The notes below the pieces were generated by a model. That model was not told where the DNA came from. It made no database searches and worked only from the letters and a program-made list of their open reading frames with translations. The position numbers and the translations under genes are program-made. From the NCBI GenBank assembly GCA_041690495.1, contig JAWLHE010000017.1, positions 1-57,806 on the forward strand: 57,806 bases of DNA, given 5' to 3'. Each line of letters opens with the position of its first letter. Within the stretch, counting starts at the first letter, position 1. Origin of the DNA: DATAAP01 sp041690495 (lineage in GTDB: Bacteria; Pseudomonadota; Alphaproteobacteria; CACIAM-22H2). Shown here one piece after another: positions 50,728 through 57,806 of this stretch.

Positions 50728-51819
50728 TCACCGCGGTTTGCTGGCGACGCGGATGGCGGCGCCGCCGCCCCTGAGCGCGATGGCGTGGCCGGTGTCCGCG
50801 AGGGTGCCGCCATCGATGCGGAACACCTGGACGTTCTTCTCGACCATGTTCGTGACCAGCAGCGTCCTGTTGTCGGCGCTGAACGCCGCACCCTGCGACC
50901 AGCGGCCGATCGGCGCTTCGCCCAGCCTCGACAGGCTGGTCCCGGCGACGCGGAAGACGACGACCTTGCCGGCGTCGCTGTGGAACGGCGACGCCTTCGG
51001 CTTGTTGGAGCCGTTCACCACCACCACCGCGCACAGGCTGCCGTCGGGCGACAGGATGATGCCTTCGGGCGTCTGGCCGACGGTGACGGTGTCAACGACG
51101 CGCGGCGGCCGCGCGCGGATGTCGATGACGCTGATCGTGTCGGCATCGCCGCCGCCGGCGCCGAGATTCGCGACCACGGCGATGTCGCCGCGCGACGAGA
51201 TGTCGATGCCGTAGGGCCGGATGCCGGCATGGATGTCGCGCCCGGTGCATTCGACCCTGTCGCCGTCGATGGCGAGCACGGAGATCCTGTGGTCGCCGTC
51301 GCGCGTGACCAGCGCCATGCGGCCGTCCGGCGCGATGGCGACGTGGCTGACGCCCGACCCGGCATCGGCGACCGTCACCTTGCCGGCGGGCGTGACGGTC
51401 CTGCCGGCGATCCTGAAGATCGAGACGGTGCCCTCGGCGCGGTTGGCGACCAGCGCCAGGTCGCCCGAGCGGTTGATCGACAGGCCCGCGGGCGACAGCC
51501 CGGCCGTGAGCGTCGCGATCACCGCGGGCGGCCGCGCCGCGAGATCGATCACCGAGAGGCGGTTGTCGGGCACCTGCCGGCCGCCCGCGGTCTTCATCGC
51601 CGCCGTCACCAGCGCCAGGCTTTCGTCGGGCGTGATCGCGACCGAGAGCGGCGGGCCGACCGCGCTGGTCGGCGCCTCGACCTCGGCGACCACCCGGGGC
51701 GGCGAGGCCGCGATGTCGATGACGGTGACCGTGTCCGGCCCCGGGCCGGCGACGACCGTGGGCACGCCGTCGACCAGCTCGACCTTGGCGTCGTTGGCCG
51801 TTATGGCTAGCTGAGCCAT
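50728..51819 (-). CDS. YVTN-type beta-propeller protein
   Basis: The 363-residue protein consists of repeated blades of the YVTN/40-residue type, e.g. TVTVIDIAASPPRVVAEVEAPTS, RLSVIDLAARPPAVIATLTAG, TISVIDIRARPPRVVDTVTVG. This is a propeller, distantly like lactonases. No signal peptide is visible, so it is probably cytoplasmic. Function is not assigned; the repetitive sequence gives high similarity scores to many unrelated propellers. It is divergent from typA. Confidence 0.75.
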   Translation of the reverse strand: MAQLAITANDAKVELVDGVPTVVAGPGPDTVTVIDIAASPPRVVAEVEAPTSAVGPPLSVAITPDESLALVTAAMKTAGGRQVPDNRLSVIDLAARPPAVIATLTAGLSPAGLSINRSGDLALVANRAEGTVSIFRIAGRTVTPAGKVTVADAGSGVSHVAIAPDGRMALVTRDGDHRISVLAIDGDRVECTGRDIHAGIRPYGIDISSRGDIAVVANLGAGGGDADTISVIDIRARPPRVVDTVTVGQTPEGIILSPDGSLCAVVVVNGSNKPKASPFHSDAGKVVVFRVAGTSLSRLGEAPIGRWSQGAAFSADNRTLLVTNMVEKNVQVFRIDGGTLADTGHAIALRGGGAAIRVASKPR

Positions 51820-51985
51820 TGCAATTCCTGCGAAAAATCGGGAAACCGGGCGCGCGGGCGGCGCCGGGCATGAGGACGGTTAAGCGGACGTTATCATCGC
51901 CGCGGCGAAAGACGAAGCGGGACAAAGATTTCCGGCACCCGCCCCTTTCGGAACGGCGCGGAAGCACGTATATATGCAATGCAAC

Positions 51986-52020
51986 AAGACCGGGCCGGGG
52001 CGAACCCCCGACCCGGTCTT
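51986..52020 (+). terminator. attenuator-like hairpin in the typA leader
   Basis: AAGACCGGG pairs with CCCGGTCTT, with an inner CGGGG/CCCCG stem, followed by ATTTGATT, 32 bases before the typA ATG. A TATATA box at 51969 may be the -10 of its promoter. The stem is strong enough to terminate, so typA may be controlled by readthrough or antitermination; it might instead be a terminator for transcripts from farther upstream. Confidence 0.6.
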
Positions 52021-52052
52021 ATTTGATTGATCAACCCCGACCACGGCCCTCC

Positions 52053-53882
52053 ATGAACCTGCGCAACATCGCCATCATCGCCCATGTCGACCACGGCAAG
52101 ACGACGCTCGTGGACGCGCTGCTGCGCCAGTCCGGCACCTTCCGCGACAACCAGCAGGTTGCGGAATGCGTCATGGACTCGAACGACCTGGAGCGCGAGC
52201 GCGGGATCACGATCCTGGCCAAATGCACCTCGGTCGAGTGGAAGGGGACCCGCCTCAACATCGTCGATACGCCGGGCCACGCCGATTTCGGCGGCGAGGT
52301 CGAGCGCATCATGTCGATGGTCGACGGCGTGGTGGTGCTGTGCGACGCCGCCGAGGGCCCGCTGCCGCAGACCAAGTTCGTCACGTCGAAGGCGCTGGCC
52401 CGCGGCCTGCGTCCGATCGTGGTCATCAACAAGGTCGATCGCGGCGACGCGCGGCCGCACGACGTCCACAACGAGATCTTCGACCTGTTCGCGGCCCTCG
52501 GCGCCGACGACGACCAGCTCGATTTCCCGACGCTGTTCGCCTCGGGCCGCGACGGCTGGGCGGCGACCTCGCTCGATGCGCCGCGCGAGAGCCTGGCGCC
52601 GCTGTTCGACCTGATCGTGGCGCACGTGCCGCCGCCGACGGTCGATGCTGATGCACCCTTCTCGATGCTGGCGACGACGCTTGAATACGATTCCTATCTC
52701 GGCCGCATCCTCACGGGCCGCATCTATACCGGCCGCGCCAGGATCAACGCGGCGGTCAAGTCGCTGTCGCGCGACGGCAAGGTGCTGGAGGAGGGAAGGC
52801 TGACCAAGCTGCTCGCCTTCCGCGGCATCGAGCGCGTTGCGATCGAGGAGGCCGAGGCGGGCGACATCATCGCCATCGCCGGCCTGACCAAGACCACGGT
52901 CGCCGACACGATCTGCGATCCCGCGGTGGCCGAGCCGATCCCGTCCATTCCGATCGACCCGCCGACCCTGGCCATGACCTTCTCGGTCAACGATTCGCCG
53001 CTGGCCGGCCGCGAGGGCAGCAAGGTCACGACGCGGATGATCCGCGACCGCCTGCTGCGCGAGTCGGAAGGCAACGTCGCGATCCGCGTGCGCGAGACGG
53101 ACGGCAGCGACTCCTACGAGGTCGCGGGCCGCGGCGAGCTTCAGCTCGGCGTGCTGATCGAGCAGATGCGCCGCGAGGGATTCGAATTGTCGGTCGGCCG
53201 CCCGCGCGTGCTGTTCAAGACCGATCCGGCGACGGGCCAGCGGCTCGAGCCGATCGAGGAAGTGCAGATCGACGTCGACGACGCCTATACCGGCGTCGTG
53301 GTCGAGAAGCTGGGCAAGCGTCGCGGCGAGATCGCCGACATGCGGCCGTCTGGCGGCGGCAAGACGCGCATCACCATGCGCATGCCGACGCGCGGCCTGA
53401 TCGGCTATCACGGCGAGTTCCTGACCGACACGCGCGGGACCGGCATCATGAACCGGCTGTTCCACGGCTACGCGCCCTACAAGGGGCCGATCGAGGCGCG
53501 CCGCAACGGCGTGCTGATCTCCAACAGCGAGGGCGACGCGGTCGCCTACGCGCTGTGGAACCTCGAGGAGCGCGGCGTCATCATGGTCCAGCCCGGCGCC
53601 AAAGTTTACGCCGGCATGATCATCGGCGAGCACAGCCGCGACAACGACCTCGAGGTCAACCCGCTCAAGGCCAAGCAGCTCACCAACATCCGCACCACGT
53701 CGAAGGACGAGGCGGTGCGCCTCACGCCGCCGCGCATCCTCACGCTCGAGCAGGCGATCGCCTATATCGGCGACGACGAAATGGTCGAGGTCACGCCGAA
53801 ATCGATCCGGCTGCGCAAGAAGCTGCTCGATTCCAACGCCCGCAAGCGCGCCGAAAGGGCCGCCGAAGCAGAGGCGGGCTGA
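52053..53882 (+). CDS. typA: translational GTPase TypA/BipA
   Basis: The 609-residue protein has the EF-G-like GTPase: G1 AHVDHGKTTLVD, G2 ERGITI, G3 DTPGHADFGGEVER, G4 INKVDRGDARPHDV, then EF-G-like domains III and V and the TypA-specific C-terminus (RPSGGGKTRITMRMPTRGLIGYHGEF). It aids ribosome assembly under stress. ATG 52053 lies in a 233-bp divergent region with the beta-propeller gene. Confidence 0.96.
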   Translation: MNLRNIAIIAHVDHGKTTLVDALLRQSGTFRDNQQVAECVMDSNDLERERGITILAKCTSVEWKGTRLNIVDTPGHADFGGEVERIMSMVDGVVVLCDAAEGPLPQTKFVTSKALARGLRPIVVINKVDRGDARPHDVHNEIFDLFAALGADDDQLDFPTLFASGRDGWAATSLDAPRESLAPLFDLIVAHVPPPTVDADAPFSMLATTLEYDSYLGRILTGRIYTGRARINAAVKSLSRDGKVLEEGRLTKLLAFRGIERVAIEEAEAGDIIAIAGLTKTTVADTICDPAVAEPIPSIPIDPPTLAMTFSVNDSPLAGREGSKVTTRMIRDRLLRESEGNVAIRVRETDGSDSYEVAGRGELQLGVLIEQMRREGFELSVGRPRVLFKTDPATGQRLEPIEEVQIDVDDAYTGVVVEKLGKRRGEIADMRPSGGGKTRITMRMPTRGLIGYHGEFLTDTRGTGIMNRLFHGYAPYKGPIEARRNGVLISNSEGDAVAYALWNLEERGVIMVQPGAKVYAGMIIGEHSRDNDLEVNPLKAKQLTNIRTTSKDEAVRLTPPRILTLEQAIAYIGDDEMVEVTPKSIRLRKKLLDSNARKRAERAAEAEAG

Positions 53883-53944
53883 ACGACGCCTCTCCCGCCG
53901 GCGAAGCGTGACAGCGCACATTTCGCATACGATGCGTGCCGGAC

Positions 53945-54400
53945 CTAGCGACCGCCTGGCTCGGGACGATCCGCGGCGCGCGCCGTGGCGAGCTCGGCGA
54001 AGGTGACCGGCCGCGCACTGTTGCCCCAGGCACCGCGTATATAATTGATCAGGTCGAGCAGCTCACTGTCGTTCAAGCGGCCGAAATAGCCGATCGGCGG
54101 CATGCGCCCGGTATACAGCTCGCGATTGACGATCAGCGCGCCGTGGTAACCGAAAATGATGCGGCCGAGATAGACCTGAACCTCTTGCGGGTCCTCGGCG
54201 ATGACGTCCGCATTGCCGGCGAGCGGCGGGAAGATGCCCAGAATGCCCTTGCCGTTCGGCTGATGACACGCGGCACAGTGCTGGAGATACAGCTCCTCGC
54301 CGCGGGACTGGGCGAGCACGCCCTCGGCCGAAAGCGTCAGACAGGCCAACGCGATCGACAGCCGGACCGCTTGCCTCACCCATGATCGTCGCGTGCTCAA
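53945..54400 (-). CDS. secreted monohaem cytochrome c
   Basis: The protein has a signal peptide ending SAEGVLAQS, the haem motif CAACH (YLQHCAACHQPNGKGILG), and a likely axial Met in YTGRMPPIGYF. I choose TTG 54400 because AGGAAGGG lies eight bases upstream; this gives 151 residues. A TTG at 54436 or the ATG at 54430 would be 12 or 10 residues longer, and the GGAG there is too close. It is divergent from the CcdA-like gene (86 bp from the chosen start). Confidence 0.8.
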   Translation of the reverse strand: MSTRRSWVRQAVRLSIALACLTLSAEGVLAQSRGEELYLQHCAACHQPNGKGILGIFPPLAGNADVIAEDPQEVQVYLGRIIFGYHGALIVNRELYTGRMPPIGYFGRLNDSELLDLINYIRGAWGNSARPVTFAELATARAADRPEPGGR

Positions 54401-54486
54401 TCGGTAGCCCTTCCTGCCGGCACCGGGCATCTCCAAAAAACTAGCAGCCGCGCAGTGAAGCGAGCAAGGCGGGGGAGAAGTCCGGC

Positions 54487-55320
54487 GTGCTTACTCCGAA
54501 GGGGAACGCACGCGCAGCGCGCCCAAGGTTCGGCCGACGCAACGGCCGGCAGCGAGGCGCCGCTGCCGCCATCCATCCGGATTCCGTTCGTCGGGGAGAG
54601 ATCGCTACCGCCAACCTGTCGCTACCGGCGCTGACCGTGCTCCTCGCCGCAGTCGACGGCTTCAATCCGTGCGCCATGTGGGCGCTGGTCTTCCTGATCG
54701 GACTCCTGCTGGGAATGACCGACCATGTCCGCATGTGGGCGCTTGGCGGCGCATTCCTGATCGCGTCGGCGGCCGTCTCCTTCGCCGTCATGGCCGCCTG
54801 GCTCAACGTTCTTCTTCTGCCCGGCGCCATCGTCTGGATCCGCGTCGCAGTCGGAATCGTGGCTCTCTTCGCCGGCGTCTACTATCTCGGCGGGTTCTTC
54901 CGGAACCCGGCCGGCGTCTGCAAGGTCACCGGAACGACCCGGCGGCAGCGCCTGATGGACCGGCTTCGCGACGTCGTTCGGGCGCGCAGCTTTCTTCCCG
55001 CGCTTTGCGGGATCGTCGCGGTTGCCGTGGCCGTCGACATCGTGGAGCCGCTGTGCTCGGCGGGCATTCCGGCCATCTACACGCAGGTCCTGGCGCTCAA
55101 CCCGCTGCCGGTATGGCAGCACGACTTGTACCTGCTGCTCTACATCCTCGTGTTCCTGCTCGACGATCTCGCGATCTTCGTCACGGCCATGGTGACGCTG
55201 CAGGCGTCGGGCCTGACCGCGACGTATACGCGGTACTCCCACCTTGTCGGAGGAATCGTTCTGATCGGACTCGGGGTTCTTCTGACCTTTCGGCCGCAGT
55301 GGCTGATGTTCACCTTCTAG
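54487..55320 (+). CDS. CcdA/DsbD-like membrane thiol-disulfide protein
   Basis: The 277-residue frame has six or seven membrane helices. Two cysteines lie in related positions in the two halves: VDGFNPCAMWALVFL near the N-terminus and DIVEPLCSAGIPAIYTQ later, the arrangement of CcdA/DsbD-type electron carriers, with an NPC variant. The first 36 residues are Arg/Ala-rich and unconvincing; the real start is probably nearer ANLSLPAL, but no good start with a ribosome-binding site is visible. Facing a cytochrome c gene suggests a role in its maturation or in thiol delivery; inference. Confidence 0.65.
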   Translation: MLTPKGNARAARPRFGRRNGRQRGAAAAIHPDSVRRGEIATANLSLPALTVLLAAVDGFNPCAMWALVFLIGLLLGMTDHVRMWALGGAFLIASAAVSFAVMAAWLNVLLLPGAIVWIRVAVGIVALFAGVYYLGGFFRNPAGVCKVTGTTRRQRLMDRLRDVVRARSFLPALCGIVAVAVAVDIVEPLCSAGIPAIYTQVLALNPLPVWQHDLYLLLYILVFLLDDLAIFVTAMVTLQASGLTATYTRYSHLVGGIVLIGLGVLLTFRPQWLMFTF

Positions 55321-55342
55321 GTCGGGCGACGGACGAATGCGT

Positions 55343-55954
55343 TCAGCGTCCCGGGCGCCTGAACGCCTTGCGTGCGCGCTCGACCTGCGCGCGGACGATG
55401 CAGCCCTCGGCGTGGTCGTTGACCAGGCCCATCGCCTGCATGAAGGCGTAGACCGTGGTCGGGCCGACGAAGGCCCAGCCCTGCTTCTTGAGCTCTTTCG
55501 ACAGGGCGATCGACTGCGCCGAGGTCGTCGCGGTCTGCGGCTTGCCGAGCTGCCTCGCATCGGGCGCGTAGCGCCACAGGAACGAAGCGAGCGAGCCCTC
55601 GCGTCTGACCAGCTCCTTCGCGCGCTTCGCGTTGTTGACCACCGCCTCGATCTTGCCGCGATGGCGGACGATGCCCGCGTCCTTCAGCAGGCGCTCGACG
55701 TCGCGCGGCGTGAAGCGCGCGACCCGCTCGAAGTCGAAATCGTGGAAGGCGGCGCGGAAATTCTCGCGCTTGGCGAGGATGGTGCGCCAGCTCAGGCCGG
55801 ACTGGAAGCCTTCGAGGCTCAGCTTCTCGAACAGGCGGCGGTCGTCCGCGACCGGAAAGCCCCATTCGGTGTCGTGATAGTGGAAGAATTCCGGTGCGGC
55901 GGCGCACCAGCGGCAGCGCGGCCTGCCGTCAGGACCCGGAATGGTCGTGCTCAT
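55343..55954 (-). CDS. tag: DNA-3-methyladenine glycosylase I
   Basis: Tag removes 3-methyladenine from DNA. The 203-residue protein has RCRWCAAAPEFFHYHDTEWGFPV (zinc Cys/His and family signature), FEKLSLEGFQSGLSWRTIL, and GPTTVYAFMQAMGLVNDHAEGC with the second zinc ligands. ATG 55954 starts it; the frame extends five codons earlier. It is 28 bp before the YciI-like gene on the same strand. Confidence 0.93.
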   Translation of the reverse strand: MSTTIPGPDGRPRCRWCAAAPEFFHYHDTEWGFPVADDRRLFEKLSLEGFQSGLSWRTILAKRENFRAAFHDFDFERVARFTPRDVERLLKDAGIVRHRGKIEAVVNNAKRAKELVRREGSLASFLWRYAPDARQLGKPQTATTSAQSIALSKELKKQGWAFVGPTTVYAFMQAMGLVNDHAEGCIVRAQVERARKAFRRPGR

Positions 55955-55982
55955 CTGACTCTCCCCCAAGGCGCCCGGCCGC

Positions 55983-56270
55983 TCAGCCGAGCAGGAATTT
56001 CAGCCGCGCGTCGGCCTGCGCCGGCGCGAGTTCGAGAATCTCGGGCGTGACGAGCTTTTCCGCAACGAACGGGTCGTCGTCCACGCGCCGCTCCAGCGCC
56101 GCGCGCGAGAGGCCGTGCGCGAGGATGGCGCCGCCGAGATTGGGCAGCAGGCTGCCGACCAGCAGGAAGACGCCGTCGTCGAGGCCGCGTTTGATCCACG
56201 CCTTGTGGCCGTCCATGAACGCGGCGGCGCGGCCGCGGTCGCCGGTGAATTTGAGCAGCACGACGAACAT
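55983..56270 (-). CDS. YciI-like protein
   Basis: The 95-residue protein is a YCII-related dimeric barrel protein: FVVLLKFTGDRGRAAAFMDGHKAWIKRGLDDGVFLLVGSLLPNLGGAIL, with a central HKAW that resembles the active-site His of the family. Biochemical role generally unknown. It lies between tag and tetR on the same strand (20 bp from tetR), possibly in one operon. Confidence 0.75.
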   Translation of the reverse strand: MFVVLLKFTGDRGRAAAFMDGHKAWIKRGLDDGVFLLVGSLLPNLGGAILAHGLSRAALERRVDDDPFVAEKLVTPEILELAPAQADARLKFLLG

Positions 56271-56290
56271 CGGAATCCCCCTCTACGCGC

Positions 56291-56905
56291 CTAGCGTCCC
56301 GCGCGCCCACCCGTTTCATGCGCCCGGCGCGGCGCGCGCGCCTGCGCCGCGATGGCATCGAGCCACGCATCCATCTGCTCGACTTCCTGGCGGATGAACC
56401 TGTCGTCATGGAAGGCGTTGGCGAGCGTCGCCACCCCCTGGCTGCGCGCCAGCACGTGCATCGCCAGCGCGTCGGCGTCCTTGCGCCCGAGCAGCGCGAA
56501 CTGCCGCCGCAGCCAGGTGCGGAACAGGGTGAACAGCTTGTTCGCCTCGCCCTGAGCGGCATGATTGAGTTTCGCCAGCTCCGAGCACAGGGTGCCGACC
56601 GGGCAGCCGTAGCGTTTTATGTCGGCGCGGTTGGCGATGAGGATGTGGATGAAGCTGCGGATGCGGTCCGTGGGCGCGCGGCCCTCGAGCTCCCAGCGCT
56701 CCAGCATCGCCCGCGTGCCGGCGAGGCGCGCCGCGATCACCGCGTCGAGGATCTCGTCCTTGGTCCTGAAATGGTAATAGAAGTTGCCGCGCGAGATCCG
56801 CACAGCGGCGGCGATGTCCGCGAACGAGGTGTGCTCGTAGCCCTGCCGGTAAAACAGCCCGTCCGCCGCCTCGACAATTGAATCGCGGGTGGATTTCACG
56901 GTCAT
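56291..56905 (-). CDS. TetR-family transcriptional regulator
   Basis: The 204-residue protein has a TetR HTH (DGLFYRQGYEHTSFADIAAAVRISRGNFYYHFRTKDEILDAV) and a C-terminal ligand domain containing YGCPVGTLCSELAKL, the pattern of the QacR-type or AcrR-like group. It is divergent from the NAD(P)H-quinone reductase, with a doubled palindrome between. The promoter on this strand overlaps the palindrome, so it very probably represses itself. Confidence 0.92.
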   Translation of the reverse strand: MTVKSTRDSIVEAADGLFYRQGYEHTSFADIAAAVRISRGNFYYHFRTKDEILDAVIAARLAGTRAMLERWELEGRAPTDRIRSFIHILIANRADIKRYGCPVGTLCSELAKLNHAAQGEANKLFTLFRTWLRRQFALLGRKDADALAMHVLARSQGVATLANAFHDDRFIRQEVEQMDAWLDAIAAQARAPRRAHETGGRAGR

Positions 56906-56988
56906 GGCGGTCAGGCGGCACGCGGTTCGGCAGAGCGATGGAACAGGTTTCGGGACATTGATCCCCCGGCGGCTCGCTTCGGCGTATT

Positions 56989-57021
56989 GGACATTCGTCC
57001 TAATCTATAGGACGGCCGTCC
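56989..57021. promoter_or_regulatory. tandem TetR-type operator
   Basis: Two copies of GGAC-N4-GTCC, GGACATTCGTCC (56989-57000) and the perfectly palindromic GGACGGCCGTCC (57010-57021), have centres 21 bp apart, two helical turns. They sit between tetR and the quinone reductase gene. Confidence 0.7.
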
Positions 57022-57032
57022 AACCCCGTCAA
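57004..57032 (-). promoter_or_regulatory. tetR promoter with the operator in its spacer
   Basis: TTGACG (57032-57027) and TATAGA (57009-57004) are 17 bases apart on the minus strand; the spacer holds GGACGGCCGTCC. Binding there would block RNA polymerase. Confidence 0.65.
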
Positions 57033-57110
57033 GGACCGGACGGACGCGAGAAAGATGCGCCGGGGCGGTCATCGGGATAGAATCGCCGCCCGCCTCAGGG
57101 AGCGCAGCGA

Positions 57111-57692
57111 ATGACGAGGCGCATCGCAGTCATCCAAGGCCATCCGGACCCGGCAGGTCGCCACCTGCTGCACGCCATAGCCGACGCCTATGCCTCGGCT
57201 GCAGCGGCAGCCGGACACGAGGTCCGCCGCATCGATGTGGCGACGCTCGAGTTCCCCCTTCTGCGAACGCAGTCCGACTTCGAGACCGGCGCCATGCCGC
57301 CCGCTTTGGCTACACCTCGGGAGGACATGCACTGGGCCGAGCACTGGGTCTTTCTGTTCCCGCTCTGGCACGGAACCATGCCGGCGCTCCTCAAGGGCTT
57401 TCTCGAGCACATTTTCCGCCCCGGCTTTGCCATGGAGTACAAGAAGAAGGGTTTCCCGAAGCGGATGCTGGCCGGACGCTCGGCCCGTATCGTCGTGACC
57501 ATGGGAATGCCGGTGCTGCTCTATCGCTGGTACTTCGGCGCCTATGGAATACGCGCTTTCGAGCGCAGCATGTTGAGCTTCGTCGGAATCAAGCCGATCC
57601 GTGAGAGCCTTTACGGGCTCGCTTTTGCCGACGAACGGAAACGCGCACGCTGGATCGAGGACATGCGCAGACATGGCGGACGGGGCGACTAG
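57111..57692 (+). CDS. NAD(P)H dehydrogenase (quinone), flavodoxin-like
   Basis: The 193-residue protein is of the NQO1/Flavodoxin_2 type: IAVIQGHPDPAGRHLLHAIADAYA at the N-terminus, EHWVFLFPLWHGTMPALLKGFLEHIFRPGFAM in the middle, and VTMGMPVLLYRW. It reduces quinones with FMN/FAD and is probably regulated by the divergent TetR. Its stop TAG at 57690-57692 coincides with a CTAG at the IS5-like element end, so the gene seems intact, though its last few residues (HGGRGD) could be affected by the insertion. Confidence 0.88.
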   Translation: MTRRIAVIQGHPDPAGRHLLHAIADAYASAAAAAGHEVRRIDVATLEFPLLRTQSDFETGAMPPALATPREDMHWAEHWVFLFPLWHGTMPALLKGFLEHIFRPGFAMEYKKKGFPKRMLAGRSARIVVTMGMPVLLYRWYFGAYGIRAFERSMLSFVGIKPIRESLYGLAFADERKRARWIEDMRRHGGRGD

Positions 57693-57806
57693 GTCGTGGA
57701 CTCATAGGCGCGGGTCCATAGGCGTGTGGCCGCCAGGAGGACGGCGGCGAGATAGTTGCGGGCGAGCTTGTCGAAGCGGGTGGCGACGCGTCGGAAGTGC
57801 TTTAGC
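57689..57806 (-). CDS. IS5-family transposase, C-terminal fragment cut by window edge
   Basis: The last 39 codons read LKHFRRVATRFDKLARNYLAAVLLAATRLWTRAYESTT, the typical C-terminus of IS5-family transposases of the IS427 subgroup (ends ...YEST-stop). The N-terminal part, with the DDE residues, is outside. The stop codon lies in CTAG at 57689-57692. Confidence 0.85.
   Translation of the reverse strand, partial: LKHFRRVATRFDKLARNYLAAVLLAATRLWTRAYESTT
57693..57806 (-). mobile_element. end of an IS5-family insertion sequence (partial)
   Basis: Sequence beyond 57692 belongs to an IS5-like element whose other end is outside the window. The likely terminus begins GTCGTGGACTCATAGG directly after a CTAG, the usual IS5 target type. 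The terminal repeat cannot be verified without the far end. Confidence 0.65.

Noticed and set aside
1..57806. tRNA/rRNA genes, CRISPR arrays, prophage
   Set aside because: No CCA-type tRNA, no rRNA sequence, no regular spacer repeats, no capsid/terminase gene were recognised by eye.

Overview
The window is about 67% G+C, densely packed chromosomal DNA, almost certainly from an alphaproteobacterium. Supporting markers are a MucR-family regulator, an olsB-olsA ornithine-lipid pair, a Fur homologue lacking the CxxC zinc site, the metK-lnt-corC-ybeY-ybeZ-miaB block in its usual order, and glnD, mutS, murJ and trpS close together. I cannot name the genus. No rRNA, tRNA or CRISPR array was recognised.

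Region 1 (1-10.6 kb, minus strand) is a housekeeping block: tsaB-rimI, mucR, fur-olsB-olsA, miaB-ybeZ-ybeY-corC-lnt, and a metK cut by the window edge. Many genes overlap by four bases and several start with TTG. Region 2 (10.6-18.1 kb) holds DdpX and RutE homologues, a Bax-like glucosaminidase, nfuA, a class III nucleotide cyclase, a universal stress protein, and a TIGR02186-type protein beside two tandem TauE/SafE permeases. Region 3 (18.3-33.2 kb) carries trpS, murJ, glnD and mutS, interrupted by a Spy-like protein, a fused membrane/spermidine-synthase-like protein, small secreted proteins, an iron-permease-family protein and MsrQ, and ends with an MFS exporter.

Region 4 (33.3-41.2 kb) is the clearest functional unit. 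A TRAP transporter (dctPQM) lies divergent from a FadR-type regulator that heads an operon with KdgD, a 2-hydroxyacid dehydrogenase, a lactonase-type amidohydrolase and a Gfo/Idh/MocA oxidoreductase. This looks like uptake and breakdown of a sugar acid or its lactone, feeding 5-keto-4-deoxyglucarate toward 2-oxoglutarate semialdehyde. Several expected steps are absent and two enzymes have unusual residues, so the substrate is open.

Region 5 (41.2-57.8 kb) is more accessory. It contains a DUF2971-like protein, maeB, an orphan RepA-like ATPase bracketed by short inverted-repeat elements, a PEP-CTERM protein behind a sigma-54-type promoter, chrA, a LysR/wrbA divergent pair, a beta-propeller protein, typA, a cytochrome c opposite a CcdA-like membrane protein, tag, a YciI-like protein, and a TetR/quinone-reductase divergent pair with a doubled operator. 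The window ends inside an IS5-family element that appears to have inserted in a CTAG serving as a stop codon on both strands.

No single locus proves to be a new system. The best candidates for follow-up are the sugar-acid cluster, the repeat-flanked ATPase, and the regulatory sites at tetR, typA, metK and the PEP-CTERM gene.
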